Positions 35,578-44,354 are shown, counted from the first letter of the stretch. The stretch is DNA of 64,000 bases from Nevskia soli DSM 19509 (GCF_000711955.1 NZ_JONR01000025.1:30041-94040), one strand, 5' to 3'. Numbers and translations are program-made. The notes: generated by a model not told the origin, from the sequence alone.

Positions 35578-36393
35578 TCAGGCCTTGAGCAGCTGGTGCA
35601 CGCGCTTGAGGTCGGTCCAGCTCTTGGCCTTTTCACCCGGGCTGCGCAGCAGGTAGGCCGGGTGATAGGTGATCAGCAAGGGGGTCCTGTCGGGGCCGTA
35701 CTCGTGCACGGGGCCGCGCAGCTTGGACAGGGGCGCGTCGGTGCCGAGCAGGCGCTGCGCGGCGATGCGGCCCAGGGCAACGATCAACTTGGGCTTGACC
35801 AGGCGGATCTGCTGGTCGAGATAGGGGCGGCAGGCCTCGACTTCGTCCGCCTCGGGATCGCGGTTGCCCGGCGGACGGCACTTGACCACGTTGGCGATGA
35901 ACACGGATTTCTCCGGCGCCTGCTCCTTGCGCGAGCGGCCGATGGCCTTGAGCATTTCGTCGAGCAGCTTGCCGGCGCGGCCGACGAAGGGCTCGCCCTG
36001 CTGGTCCTCGTCGGCGCCGGGCCCCTCGCCCACCACCATCAGCGAGGCGGTCTCCAGGCCGACCCCGAATACGGTGTTCGTGCGGGTCTTGCACAGCTTG
36101 CAGCGCATGCAGCCGGCGACGGCCGGGCGCAGGCCTTCCCAGGTGGTCGGGACCTCGAAAGCCGGCTCGGGTGAGCGCGCGGGAGGCGGCTCCGGGGCCG
36201 CTGCGGGAAGGGGAGTTTTGAACTTCGGAGGCATGTTGGGGCTCTGAGGGAATACCGGCGCTGTTTCTACAGCATTCCCGGGATTCCCGACCGGCGCGGT
36301 CACCTCAGGTGGCTGCGCCGGCGCTTGTGTGCGTTGCTGCCAGGGCTCGATGCCGAGGGCGTCCAGGTACTGTTTGCGGCGTGCGGAATCCAT
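35578..36393 (-). CDS. Uracil-DNA glycosylase, family 4 (4Fe-4S)
   Basis: Removes uracil from DNA in base excision repair. The 271-aa product has a Pro-rich N-terminal extension (about 20-85) and the family-4 core: CMRCKLC for two of four cluster cysteines, motif 1 GEGPGADEDQQGEPFVG, a KCRPPGNRDPEADEVEAC segment with the other two cysteines, and motif HPAYLLR. Start ATG 36393 is chosen because upstream in-frame codons lie in a non-conserved region. Next to rimI, as in many relatives. Confidence 0.93.
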   Translation of the reverse strand: MDSARRKQYLDALGIEPWQQRTQAPAQPPEVTAPVGNPGNAVETAPVFPQSPNMPPKFKTPLPAAAPEPPPARSPEPAFEVPTTWEGLRPAVAGCMRCKLCKTRTNTVFGVGLETASLMVVGEGPGADEDQQGEPFVGRAGKLLDEMLKAIGRSRKEQAPEKSVFIANVVKCRPPGNRDPEADEVEACRPYLDQQIRLVKPKLIVALGRIAAQRLLGTDAPLSKLRGPVHEYGPDRTPLLITYHPAYLLRSPGEKAKSWTDLKRVHQLLKA

Positions 36394-36512
36394 AGGGGAG
36401 AACTGTAGCCGATCTTTCGGCGGGCCGGTGAGGAGACCATGTTGTCGGCGGCGGCCTGTAGCAAGGAAGCGACACCAGGGCATCAGTTTCAATACGTCAC
36501 GGAGAACTCACA

Positions 36513-37277
36513 ATGAAACACAGTCTCAATGGTTTTGCACTCATCGGCGCCGGCCTGCTGGCCCTGTCGGCTTGCAGCAACGACAACAACAGCACTCCCC
36601 CCTTGACCGGCGCATTCCGCATCGCCAACGGCATCACCGACTCGATCGGACTGAACGCCGCGCTCAGCAACGTCTCGTCCTTCAGCGGGATCAGTTACGG
36701 CACCGCCAGCGGCATCGACAACCCGCCCACGGGCAGCTACAAGACGCAGTTGACCAGCAACAGCGTGACCTTCACCGTCGACAACACCAGCATCGATCAC
36801 AACAACGTCACCACGGTGTTCGCCGCCGGTCAGATCGGCGATGGTTCGGAGAAGGGCTTCGTCGCCGAACAGAACCTGCAGGCACCGAGCAGCGGCCAGT
36901 TCAACGTGCAGTTCGTCGCCGATGCCGCCTCCCGCACCGGGCCGATCAATTTCTTCCTGATCACCCCCGGCGGCAGCACCACCGGCAAGACGCCGAACGC
37001 CACCGTGGAGTATCCGTTCAACGCCACCCCGAGTTCACCGGCCTTCTCCACCACCACCGGCGTCGCCACCGGCACGTACGAAATCGTGGTCACCAACGCC
37101 CTCGGGGTCAAGCTGTTCGACAGCGGCACCAAGGGCATCGCGCTGCCGATCGCGGGCAACGTGCTGCAGATCGCCGCCATCGACGCCCCCACCGGCAGCC
37201 CCGCCTCCACGCCGCTTGCCGTTGTGGTGCTGGACAACAACGGTGGCAACACCAACTTGCAGAACGGCGCCAACTAA
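36513..37277 (+). CDS. DUF4397-like lipoprotein
   Basis: A 254-aa exported lipoprotein: lipobox LSAC with the acylated cysteine at 21, then a Ser/Thr/Asn-rich beta-sandwich-like body. FRIANGITDSIGLNAAL and VSYG-like repeats resemble DUF4397 domains, though weakly. A strong Rho-independent terminator follows 16 bp after the stop. Monocistronic. Function unknown, likely surface or periplasmic. Confidence 0.72.
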   Translation: MKHSLNGFALIGAGLLALSACSNDNNSTPPLTGAFRIANGITDSIGLNAALSNVSSFSGISYGTASGIDNPPTGSYKTQLTSNSVTFTVDNTSIDHNNVTTVFAAGQIGDGSEKGFVAEQNLQAPSSGQFNVQFVADAASRTGPINFFLITPGGSTTGKTPNATVEYPFNATPSSPAFSTTTGVATGTYEIVVTNALGVKLFDSGTKGIALPIAGNVLQIAAIDAPTGSPASTPLAVVVLDNNGGNTNLQNGAN

Positions 37278-37292
37278 AGCTTCAGAAGCAGC

Positions 37293-37329
37293 AAAGCCCC
37301 GGACAGGGAAACCTGTCCGGGGCTTTTTT
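37293..37329 (+). terminator. Rho-independent terminator of the lipoprotein gene
   Basis: The 15-bp perfect stem AAAGCCCCGGACAGG with a GAAA loop is followed by a run of six T. It ends the plus-strand lipoprotein transcript and precedes the leuA 3' end on the other strand. Confidence 0.92.
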
Positions 37330-37335
37330 ATGCCT

Positions 37336-37390
37336 GCTTGTTTGAACAGTCGGGGCCATGGATGGCCCCGTGCATGTCAGGACGACATAC
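37336..37390 (-). repeat. Double-hairpin intergenic repeat, copy B (3' of leuA)
   Basis: The 8-bp stem CGGGGCCA (37351-37358 with 37363-37370, loop TGGA) and a 5-bp stem (37374-37378 with 37384-37388) lie directly behind leuA. The flank GCTTGTTTGAACAGTC and spacing match copy A behind accD, while the first stem is different but still perfectly paired. This suggests selection on the structure. Confidence 0.7.
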
Positions 37391-37396
37391 TGCCGG

Positions 37397-38950
37397 CTAC
37401 GGCACGGGTTCGAAGGTCCGCTGCGGATGCGCACTGATCGGTACTTCCAGCCGGTTGATGGCGTTGATGTAGGCCTTGGCCGAGGCGATGATGATGTCGG
37501 TGTCGGCGCCGAGGCCGTTGACGACGCGGCCGTCCTTGGCCAGGCGCACGGTGACTTCGCCCTGCGAATCGGTGCCGGTGGTGATAGCGTTGACCGAGTA
37601 CAGCAGCAGCTTGGAGCCGCTGCCGATGAGCTTCTCGATGGCGGCGAAGACCGCGTCGACCGGGCCGTCGCCCTGCGCCTGCACCTCGTGGATCTCGCCT
37701 TCGAGGTTGAGCGCCACCTTGGCGATCGGGCGGGTGCCGGTCTTGGAGGTGGTCTCCATCCATTCCAGTTGCACGCGATCTTCCGAGCGCGCGGCATCGG
37801 CCTGGGTCACCAGCATCTGCAGGTCTTCGTCGAAGATCTCGTGCTTCTTGTCGGCCAAGTCCTTGAAACGGGCGAAGGCTTCGGCCAGTTCGGCTTCGGA
37901 ACGGAACTTGTAGCCCAGCTCCTCCAGGCGCGCGCGGAAGGCAGCGCGTCCGGACAGCTTGCCCAGGGTCAGCTTGTTGGCGGCCCAGCCGACGTCCTCG
38001 GCGCGCATGATCTCGTAGGTTTCGCGGTGCTTGAGCACGCCGTCCTGGTGGATGCCGGACTCGTGGGCGAAGGCGTTGGCGCCGACGATGGCCTTGTTCG
38101 GCTGCACAGGGTAGCCGGTGATGGTGGAGACCAGGCGCGAACAGGGCACGATCTGGGTGGCGTCGATGCGGGTCTCGACGTCGAACACGTCGGCGCGGGT
38201 CTTCACCGCCATCACGATCTCTTCCAGCGAGGCGTTGCCGGCACGTTCGCCCAGGCCGTTGATGGTGCATTCGACCTGCAGGGCACCCGCCTGCACCGCG
38301 GCCAGGGAGTTGGCGACGGCCAGGCCCAGGTCGTTGTGGCAATGGGTGGACCAGATGACCTTGTCGGCATTCGGCACGCGCTCGATCAGCTGGCGCATGC
38401 GCTCGCCCCACAGGCCGGGGATGGAATAGCCGACCGTGTCCGGCACGTTGATGGTGGTGGCGCCGGCCTTGATCGCCGCCTCGAAGATGCGGCACAGGAA
38501 GTCCATGTCGGAGCGCACCGCGTCCTCGGCGGAGAACTCGACGTCGTCGGTGAACTGGCGTGCCAGCTTGACCGCGCCGACGGCGCTCTCCAGCACCTGC
38601 TCCGGCGCCATGCGCAGCTTCATCTCCATGTGGATCGGGCTGGTGGCAATGAAGGTGTGGATGCGCTTGCGGCGCGCCAGCTTGAGGGCCTCGCCGGCCT
38701 TGGTGACGTCGCCGGCATTGGCGCGCGCCAGCGAGCACACGGTGGTGTCGGTGAGCTCGCGGGCGATGGCCTGGATGGCGGCGAAGTCGCCGGGGCTGGC
38801 GGCGGCGAAGCCCGCTTCGATGACGTCCACCCGCAGGCGCTGCAGCGCCAGGGCGATGCGCAGCTTCTCGTCCTGCGTCATGGCGGCGCCGGGCGACTGC
38901 TCGCCGTCGCGCAAGGTGGTGTCGAAAATGATCAGCTGTTTCTTGCTCAT
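37397..38950 (-). CDS. leuA: 2-isopropylmalate synthase
   Basis: Condenses acetyl-CoA and 2-ketoisovalerate, the first leucine-specific step. The 517-aa enzyme has DTTLRDGEQSPGAAM at the N-terminus, the metal HxH in WSTHCHNDLGLAVAN, and a C-terminal leucine-binding regulatory domain (from about 390, EDRVQLEWMETTSK). Full length. It is preceded by a promoter and a 28-codon leucine-rich leader (39096-39182). The 3' end is followed by hairpin repeat copy B. Confidence 0.98.
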   Translation of the reverse strand: MSKKQLIIFDTTLRDGEQSPGAAMTQDEKLRIALALQRLRVDVIEAGFAAASPGDFAAIQAIARELTDTTVCSLARANAGDVTKAGEALKLARRKRIHTFIATSPIHMEMKLRMAPEQVLESAVGAVKLARQFTDDVEFSAEDAVRSDMDFLCRIFEAAIKAGATTINVPDTVGYSIPGLWGERMRQLIERVPNADKVIWSTHCHNDLGLAVANSLAAVQAGALQVECTINGLGERAGNASLEEIVMAVKTRADVFDVETRIDATQIVPCSRLVSTITGYPVQPNKAIVGANAFAHESGIHQDGVLKHRETYEIMRAEDVGWAANKLTLGKLSGRAAFRARLEELGYKFRSEAELAEAFARFKDLADKKHEIFDEDLQMLVTQADAARSEDRVQLEWMETTSKTGTRPIAKVALNLEGEIHEVQAQGDGPVDAVFAAIEKLIGSGSKLLLYSVNAITTGTDSQGEVTVRLAKDGRVVNGLGADTDIIIASAKAYINAINRLEVPISAHPQRTFEPVP

Positions 38951-39095
38951 GGAATTCGATCTCTAGAACTAAAACCAGGTTTTTGATTTCGCCGGCGCAG
39001 CCGGCGTTCAGCGGTCCGGTCAGGGATGACCGGTGCTTGTATCAGGGATGTACACGGTATTCTTGACCCCCGTGCGGGTGGAGTTCTTGTCTGCC

Positions 39096-39182
39096 CTACG
39101 GCAGAAGTCGAAGCGCAAGCAGCAGCAGGCGGCCGGAGAAGGCTGCGCTGGAGGTACCGGAATGGCTGCTGTTGGACGGCAT
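39096..39182 (-). CDS. Leucine-rich leader peptide of leuA (28 aa, probable attenuator)
   Basis: ATG 39182 to TAG 39096 encodes 28 aa whose end reads RLLLLALRLLP: seven Leu in the last ten sense codons (CTG CTG CTG CTT, CTT, CTT CTG). It begins only a few nucleotides after the predicted transcription start, so translation would be almost leaderless. The stop lies in a small CTGCC/GGCAG hairpin. Between the leader and leuA are further stems at 39016-39033 and 38990-39006, but no classical U-tract terminator, so the mechanism (rho-dependent or translational attenuation) is open. Too short for usual gene callers. Confidence 0.75.
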   Translation of the reverse strand: MPSNSSHSGTSSAAFSGRLLLLALRLLP

Positions 39183-39191
39183 GATTGACAA

Positions 39192-39220
39192 ACTATAGCG
39201 GATGTCCCCGCCCCTGCCAA
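39192..39220 (-). promoter_or_regulatory. leuA promoter
   Basis: On the minus strand a -35 TTGGCA (39220-39215) and -10 TATAGT (39197-39192) are separated by 17 bp, a near-consensus sigma-70 promoter. The implied transcription start (about 39184-39186) is 2-4 nt before the leader ATG. Confidence 0.75.
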
Positions 39221-39250
39221 ATCATTTTTTGCACCCCTGCCATCAAGTTT

Positions 39251-40036
39251 TCAGATGACGGCGGGCGGCGGCGGCAGGTGCTTGCCGCGCAGGCGGCGCA
39301 GCAGGGCCACGACGGGACCGGAGACGGCGTAGGCGAAGAAGATCAGGAACAGGATGCCGGGCGGGTCGATCGAAACCAGGGCGAGCGCGCCGATGATGGC
39401 AGCAAACGGCAGGAAGCGCATGCGCTTGGACAGGTTGAGCTTCTTGAAGCTGTTGTAGCGCACCGAACTGACCATCAGCAGGGCCACGCCGAGGGTGATG
39501 ATGGAGGCCGGCACGATGACGATGGCCTCGTCGCCGCCGAAGCCGAGTTCGCGCGCCTTCCAGACGAAGAAGATCACCACGGCGGCGGCAGCCGGGCTGG
39601 GCAGGCCGAAGAAGTCCTTGCTGCTGCCGGTGATGGCGGTGAGGACGTTGAAGCGGGCCAGGCGCAGGGCGGCGCAGGCGGCGTAGGTCAGCGCCAGCAC
39701 GCCGCCGAGCTTGCCGTGCAGGTAGCGGTAGTCGGAGAGGAAATGCAGGCTGTAGGCGTAGACCACGATGCTGGTGGCGATGCCGAAGGCGGCCATGTCG
39801 CAGAGCGAATCGTATTCCTTGCCGAAGTCGGTGGCGGTATTGGTCATGCGCGCGATGCGGCCGTCGAGCAGGTCCGCGATCATGGCGAAGAGGATGCCCT
39901 TGGCGGCGTCCTCGAAGTTGCCGCCCATGGCGGAAACGATGGCGTAGAAGGCGCCGAACAGGGTGCCGGTGGTGAACAGGTTCGGCAGCAGGTAGATGCC
40001 TTTGCGTCTTTTGCGGGGAAGCCGGGCTTCGTCCAT
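39251..40036 (-). CDS. pssA: CDP-diacylglycerol-serine O-phosphatidyltransferase
   Basis: Makes phosphatidylserine, the substrate of Psd at 26.6 kb. The 261-aa membrane protein has the CDP-alcohol phosphotransferase motif spread over DLLDGRIARMTNTATDFGKE and the next residues YDSLCD, and about eight hydrophobic segments. It is the integral type (B. subtilis-like), not the E. coli peripheral enzyme. ilvC ends upstream with its own terminator, so pssA probably has a separate promoter in the gap 40037-40090. The leuA leader promoter starts just behind it. Confidence 0.95.
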   Translation of the reverse strand: MDEARLPRKRRKGIYLLPNLFTTGTLFGAFYAIVSAMGGNFEDAAKGILFAMIADLLDGRIARMTNTATDFGKEYDSLCDMAAFGIATSIVVYAYSLHFLSDYRYLHGKLGGVLALTYAACAALRLARFNVLTAITGSSKDFFGLPSPAAAAVVIFFVWKARELGFGGDEAIVIVPASIITLGVALLMVSSVRYNSFKKLNLSKRMRFLPFAAIIGALALVSIDPPGILFLIFFAYAVSGPVVALLRRLRGKHLPPPPAVI

Positions 40037-40090
40037 TGCGCACTGATCCTGGCGGTGTGGCCGCCGTGTTACGGGTTGCTACAGTTTCAA

Positions 40091-40122
40091 AAAAGAAGGG
40101 ACGCCCGTTCAAGGGCGTCCCA
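40091..40122 (-). terminator. Rho-independent terminator after ilvC
   Basis: On the minus strand GGGACGCCC pairs with GGGCGTCCC around a TTGAAC loop, followed by TTCTTTTTT. This closes the ilvH-ilvC transcript. Confidence 0.85.
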
Positions 40123-40178
40123 GATTCCATCAGCAAATCTCCTGCCGGCTGGCTGCGCCGGCCGGGCGGAGATCCGCT

Positions 40179-41201
40179 TTAGTTCTTGGCCTTGTCCACC
40201 AGCTTGTTCTTGGAAATCCAGGGCATCATCGAACGCAGCTTGGAACCGACCTTTTCGATCTGGTGCTCGGCGCCGATGCGGCGCTGGGCCTTCAGGGTCG
40301 GCTGGCCGGCCTGGTTTTCCAGGACGAATTCGCGCGCGAACTGGCCGGTCTGGATCTCGGTGAGGATGCGCTTCATCTCGACCTTGGTCTGCTCGGTGAC
40401 GATACGCGGACCGCGCGTGTAGTCGCCGTACTCGGCCGTATTGGAGATGGAGTAGCGCATCGTCGCCATGCCGCCCTCGTACATCAGGTCGACGATCAGC
40501 TTGAGCTCGTGCAGGCACTCGAAGTAGGCCATTTCCGGCGCGTAGCCGGCTTCGACCAGGGTTTCGAAACCGGCCTGCACCAGGGCGGTGGCGCCGCCGC
40601 AGAGCACGGCCTGCTCGCCGAAGAGATCGGTTTCGGTCTCTTCCTTGAAGCTGGTCTCGATGATGCCGGCGCGGCCGCCGCCGTTGGCGGAGGCGTAGGA
40701 CAGGGCGATCTGCTTGGCCTGGCCGGAGGCGTCCTGGTGGACGCAGATCAGGCTGGGCACGCCGCCGCCCTGGGTGTAGGTGCTGCGCACCAGGTGGCCA
40801 GGGCCCTTCGGCGCGACCATGATGACGTCGAGGTCGGGGCGCGGCTCGATCAGCTGGAAGTGGATGTTGAAGCCGTGGGCGAAAGCCAGCACGCCGCCCT
40901 GCTTGAGGTTGGCGACGACGCTGTCTTCGTAGATCTTGCGCTGGTCCTGGTCGGGGGCGAGGATCATCACCAGGTCGGCGCCCTTCACCGCTTCGGCGAC
41001 TTCCTTGACCTTGAGCCCGGCGCCCTCGGCCTTGGCCCAGGACTTGGAGCCCTTGCGCAGACCGACGGTGACATCGACTCCACTGTCCTTGAGGTTTTGC
41101 GCATGGGCGTGGCCCTGCGAACCGTAACCGAGGATGACGACCTTCTTCGACTGGATGATCGAAAGGTCGGCGTCCTTGTCGTAATAGACGTTGATGCTCA
41201 C
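40179..41201 (-). CDS. ilvC: Ketol-acid reductoisomerase (GTG start)
   Basis: Converts acetolactate and acetohydroxybutyrate to dihydroxy acids using NADPH and Mg2+. The 340-aa class I enzyme has the nucleotide motif VILGYGSQGHAHAQN (about 24-38), DVIMVAPKGPGHLVR and the metal-binding FKEETETDLFGEQAVLCGG with conserved D/E. The start GTG at 41201 has GAGG about 9 nt upstream. ilvH lies 52 bp upstream on the same strand. Confidence 0.98.
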   Translation of the reverse strand: MSINVYYDKDADLSIIQSKKVVILGYGSQGHAHAQNLKDSGVDVTVGLRKGSKSWAKAEGAGLKVKEVAEAVKGADLVMILAPDQDQRKIYEDSVVANLKQGGVLAFAHGFNIHFQLIEPRPDLDVIMVAPKGPGHLVRSTYTQGGGVPSLICVHQDASGQAKQIALSYASANGGGRAGIIETSFKEETETDLFGEQAVLCGGATALVQAGFETLVEAGYAPEMAYFECLHELKLIVDLMYEGGMATMRYSISNTAEYGDYTRGPRIVTEQTKVEMKRILTEIQTGQFAREFVLENQAGQPTLKAQRRIGAEHQIEKVGSKLRSMMPWISKNKLVDKAKN

Positions 41202-41253
41202 TGCGGATTACCTCTGATGGGACGGGAGAAAAGAAATATGCGAACCGATCGCC

Positions 41254-41754
41254 TCAGGCCGGCGGCGCCAGCACGCTTGCGCCGGACTCCAGCGCCGCGG
41301 TGCCGCTGCGCACCAGCTCGAGCACGCGCGCGATACCGGACAGTTCGGCGAGGAAGCTGTTGACCTCGACGCCGGTGCCGGTGAGCTGCACGGTGCGGGT
41401 GGTATCGGTTTCGTCGAGGATCAGGGCGCGGTGACGGCGCACGCACTCGACGATCCTGCGGCCGCCGGCGGGCTCCACTTCGACCTTGAGCATCAGCAGC
41501 TCGCACTCGATGTGCTCGCGGCTGGTGAGGTCGGCGATCTCGACGATGTCGATCAGCTTGCGCGACTGCTTGATGATCTGTTCGATCACCGCGTCGCTGC
41601 CGGTGGTGACCAGGGTCAGGCGCGAAACCGTGGCCTCGTGCGTCGGCGCTACGGTAAGGGACTCGATGTTGTAGCCGCGGGCGGAAAACATGCCGGCCAC
41701 TCGGGCAAGTGCCCCGGCCTCGTTCTGGAGCAGGATCGAAATAATGTGGCGCAT
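41254..41754 (-). CDS. ilvH: Acetolactate synthase small subunit
   Basis: Regulatory subunit that binds valine and activates the catalytic subunit. The 166-aa protein has an N-terminal ACT domain (ISILLQNEAGALARVAGMFS, RGYNIESLTVAPT) and the IlvN/H C-terminal domain (from about 80). Its partner catalytic gene ilvB is not adjacent but lies divergently beyond the YidB-like gene. Co-directional with ilvC. Confidence 0.96.
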   Translation of the reverse strand: MRHIISILLQNEAGALARVAGMFSARGYNIESLTVAPTHEATVSRLTLVTTGSDAVIEQIIKQSRKLIDIVEIADLTSREHIECELLMLKVEVEPAGGRRIVECVRRHRALILDETDTTRTVQLTGTGVEVNSFLAELSGIARVLELVRSGTAALESGASVLAPPA

Positions 41755-41864
41755 AATTTCGAGAACATAAACCGCCGGACGACCTCAGGGCAAGTGCCGG
41801 GTCTGCCCCGGCACCCGCTAAGCCCCCGTCGTTATTGGCTTTCCGCGATTTGCGGCGCCGCGGC

Positions 41865-42302
41865 TCAAGCGGCCGGAGCGGCGCTCCCCGCGCCACGGCC
41901 GGCGAGCAGGGCCAGGCCTTCGGAGAGCAGATCGGAGTGGTTGTCCGGCACGCTTCCGTTCGGCGTCATCTGGTTCACCAGCTGCGGCAGGAGCTGCGCC
42001 AGGCCGCCGCTGACCTGGGCGTGATCCAGGCCCAGCTGGCTGGCGATGCCGGCGATGGCGCCGCTGCCCAGCACCTGGTGCAGCTGGTCCACGGTGATCG
42101 GTAGGTTGGCGTTGTTGGAAACCCAGGACTCGGCATGCTGGCCGAGGCCGGATTGCTGGAACTTGGCCAGCAGGCCCGGCAGGCCGCCGTTCTGCTGGAT
42201 CAGGGCGATGGCCGCCTGCAGCAGCGGACTCTGGCCCTGCTGCTGTGCGCCGCCGAGTGCGCCGGACAGGACGCTGCCGGCCAGTTGATCGAGTAAGCCC
42301 AT
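41865..42302 (-). CDS. YidB-like (DUF937) protein
   Basis: A 145-aa protein with the YidB/DUF937 pattern: GLLDQLAGSVLSGALGG at the start, LLQAAIALIQQNGGLPGLLA and HQVLGSGAIAGIASQLGLDH. Cytoplasmic and helical; function unknown in the family. It sits between divergent ilvB and ilvH. A strong GTGCCGGG/CCCGGCAC hairpin in the gap 41755-41864 may end its transcript. Confidence 0.82.
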   Translation of the reverse strand: MGLLDQLAGSVLSGALGGAQQQGQSPLLQAAIALIQQNGGLPGLLAKFQQSGLGQHAESWVSNNANLPITVDQLHQVLGSGAIAGIASQLGLDHAQVSGGLAQLLPQLVNQMTPNGSVPDNHSDLLSEGLALLAGRGAGSAAPAA

Positions 42303-42485
42303 CGTCGTCTCCTCCCTGGAAAAATCTTCGCGAAAGCTTACACCTTCGAGGTGACAACGCGATGGCCGGGCTGCTGCCGGTGCGGAACCGGGTCACTTCC
42401 GGGACAGCCCCGGCCACTGCGGAACAGGGCTGATCGTGCTATAAGATCGCCCCGAATTTGCAGGGTTTTTCCACCGGAAGCCGCC

Positions 42486-44324
42486 GTGAACGCACAGCCG
42501 AAAAGCAGCCCCCACCCTCTCGCCGGAACCATCATGACCGGGGCCGAGATCATCGTCCAGGTCCTGGCCGATGAGGGCGTGGATGTCGTTTTCGGCTACA
42601 GCGGCGGCGCCATCCTGCCCACCTACGACGCGATCTTCCGTTTCAACCACGACAAGAAGGCCGGCGGCGCGGACCCGATGCCGTTGATCGTGCCGGCCAA
42701 CGAGCAGGGCGCGGGGTTCATGGCTTCGGGCTATGCCCGCGCCAGCGGCAAGGTCGGCGTAGCGCTGGTCACCTCCGGCCCGGGCGCCACCAACATGGTG
42801 ACGCCGGTGCGCGACTGCATGGCGGATTCGATCCCGATCGTGGCGATCTGCGGCCAGGTGCCGACCGCGGCCATCGGCTCGGACGCGTTCCAGGAGGCGC
42901 CGATCTCCAACATCATGGGCGCCTGCTCCAAGCACGTGTTCCTGGTCACCGACGCCACCCGCCTCGAAGCGACCATCCGCACCGCCTTCGAGATCGCCCG
43001 CACCGGCCGTCCCGGCCCGGTGGTGATCGACGTGCCGAAGGACGTGCAGAACTGGAGCGGCCCGTTCCAGGGTGAGGGCCTGCTGCCGGTGCCCGGCTAC
43101 CGCGCGCGCCTGCGCGCGGTGGAGGAGAACCTGCTCGACGATGCGGCCTGCGCCGTCTTCCTCGACAAGCTGCGCCAGGCCAAGCGGCCGCTGATCTATG
43201 CCGGCGGCGGCGTGATCCTGGCCGAGGCGGCGGAAGCGCTGCGCGCCTTCGCCCACGCTTTCAAGATCCCGGTGACGGCGACGCTGATGGGCCTGGGCAG
43301 CTACGACACCACCGAGCCGCTGTCGCTGCACATGCTGGGCATGCACGGCACGGCTTACGCCAACTACGCCACCGACGATTGCGACTTCCTCATCGCGGTG
43401 GGCAGCCGCTTCGACGACCGCGTCGCCGGCGTGCCGTCGAAGTTCGCGCGCGGCGCCAAGTTCATCGCCCATTTCGACGTCGACCCGGCGGAGATCAACA
43501 AGGTCAAGCGGGTGCACTGGCACCACCTGGGCAATCTCAACCTAGCGCTGGACAAGCTGCGCGGCTACCTCCAGGCGCAGAAGTTCGCGCCGGACTACGC
43601 CGAGTGGCACCAGCACATCGCCGGGCTGAAGAAAACCTATGCGATGAACTTCGACCGCAAGTCGCCGCTGATCCAGCCGTACGCGGTGATCGAGGAACTG
43701 AACAAGCTGACCAAGGGCGAGGCCATCATCAGCACCGGCGTCGGCCAGCACCAGATGTGGGCGGCGCAGTACTTCGACTTCCGTGATCCTCGGCTGTGGC
43801 TCACCTCCGGCTCGATGGGCACCATGGGCTTCGGCCTGCCGGCCGCCATCGGCGCGCAGTTCGCGCGGCGCGACAAGATCGTGATCGACATCGACGGCGA
43901 CGCCAGCATCCGCATGAACCTGGGGGAGCTGGAAACCGTCACCACCTACGGCTTGCCGATCAAGGTGGTGGTGCTGAACAACTACGGCGACGGCATGGTG
44001 CGGCAGTGGCAGAAGCTGTTCTTCAAGGGACGCTTCTCGGCCAGCGACAAGAGCCTGCACAAGAAGGACTTCATCAAGGCGGCGCAGGCCGACGGCTTCC
44101 CCTGGGCCAAGCGGCTCGAGCGCAACGAAGACCTGGCGCAGATCGTCGCCGAATTCATCGCCTTCGACGGTCCGGCCTTCCTCGAAGTGATCATCGATCC
44201 GGATGCCGGCGTGTACCCGATGGTCGGCCCCGGCGTGAGCTATGCCGACATGATCACCGGCGACTGGATTCCCTCGCGCGAGCCGCCGGGGGCGATCGAG
44301 ATCGACAAGTCGGAGATGTTCTGA
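42486..44324 (+). CDS. ilvB: Acetolactate synthase large subunit (GTG start)
   Basis: ThDP/FAD enzyme that makes acetolactate and acetohydroxybutyrate for Val, Leu and Ile. The 612-aa product shows ThDP/FAD-family motifs GYSGGAILPTYDAI with the catalytic-Glu region ANEQGAGFMASGYARASG, GSRFDDRVAG, SGSMGTMGFGLPAA and the ThDP GDASIRMN. GTG 42486 has GGAAG 5-6 nt upstream and gives the HPLAGTIMTGAEI N-terminus; an ATG at 42534 would be 16 codons shorter. Monocistronic, divergent from the regulatory subunit gene. Followed by a bidirectional terminator. Confidence 0.96.
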   Translation: MNAQPKSSPHPLAGTIMTGAEIIVQVLADEGVDVVFGYSGGAILPTYDAIFRFNHDKKAGGADPMPLIVPANEQGAGFMASGYARASGKVGVALVTSGPGATNMVTPVRDCMADSIPIVAICGQVPTAAIGSDAFQEAPISNIMGACSKHVFLVTDATRLEATIRTAFEIARTGRPGPVVIDVPKDVQNWSGPFQGEGLLPVPGYRARLRAVEENLLDDAACAVFLDKLRQAKRPLIYAGGGVILAEAAEALRAFAHAFKIPVTATLMGLGSYDTTEPLSLHMLGMHGTAYANYATDDCDFLIAVGSRFDDRVAGVPSKFARGAKFIAHFDVDPAEINKVKRVHWHHLGNLNLALDKLRGYLQAQKFAPDYAEWHQHIAGLKKTYAMNFDRKSPLIQPYAVIEELNKLTKGEAIISTGVGQHQMWAAQYFDFRDPRLWLTSGSMGTMGFGLPAAIGAQFARRDKIVIDIDGDASIRMNLGELETVTTYGLPIKVVVLNNYGDGMVRQWQKLFFKGRFSASDKSLHKKDFIKAAQADGFPWAKRLERNEDLAQIVAEFIAFDGPAFLEVIIDPDAGVYPMVGPGVSYADMITGDWIPSREPPGAIEIDKSEMF

Positions 44325-44354
44325 GGGCGCCGGATTCCCTGCCGCCGGCGGATA

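Noticed and set aside
38990..39033. A classical U-tract terminator in the leuA leader
   Set aside because: Two stable stems exist, but neither is followed by a run of U, so a standard terminator cannot be claimed.
42361..42432. A short 23-codon frame before ilvB as a leader peptide
   Set aside because: It is not rich in branched-chain codons and has no terminator behind it; it precedes the likely ilvB promoter.
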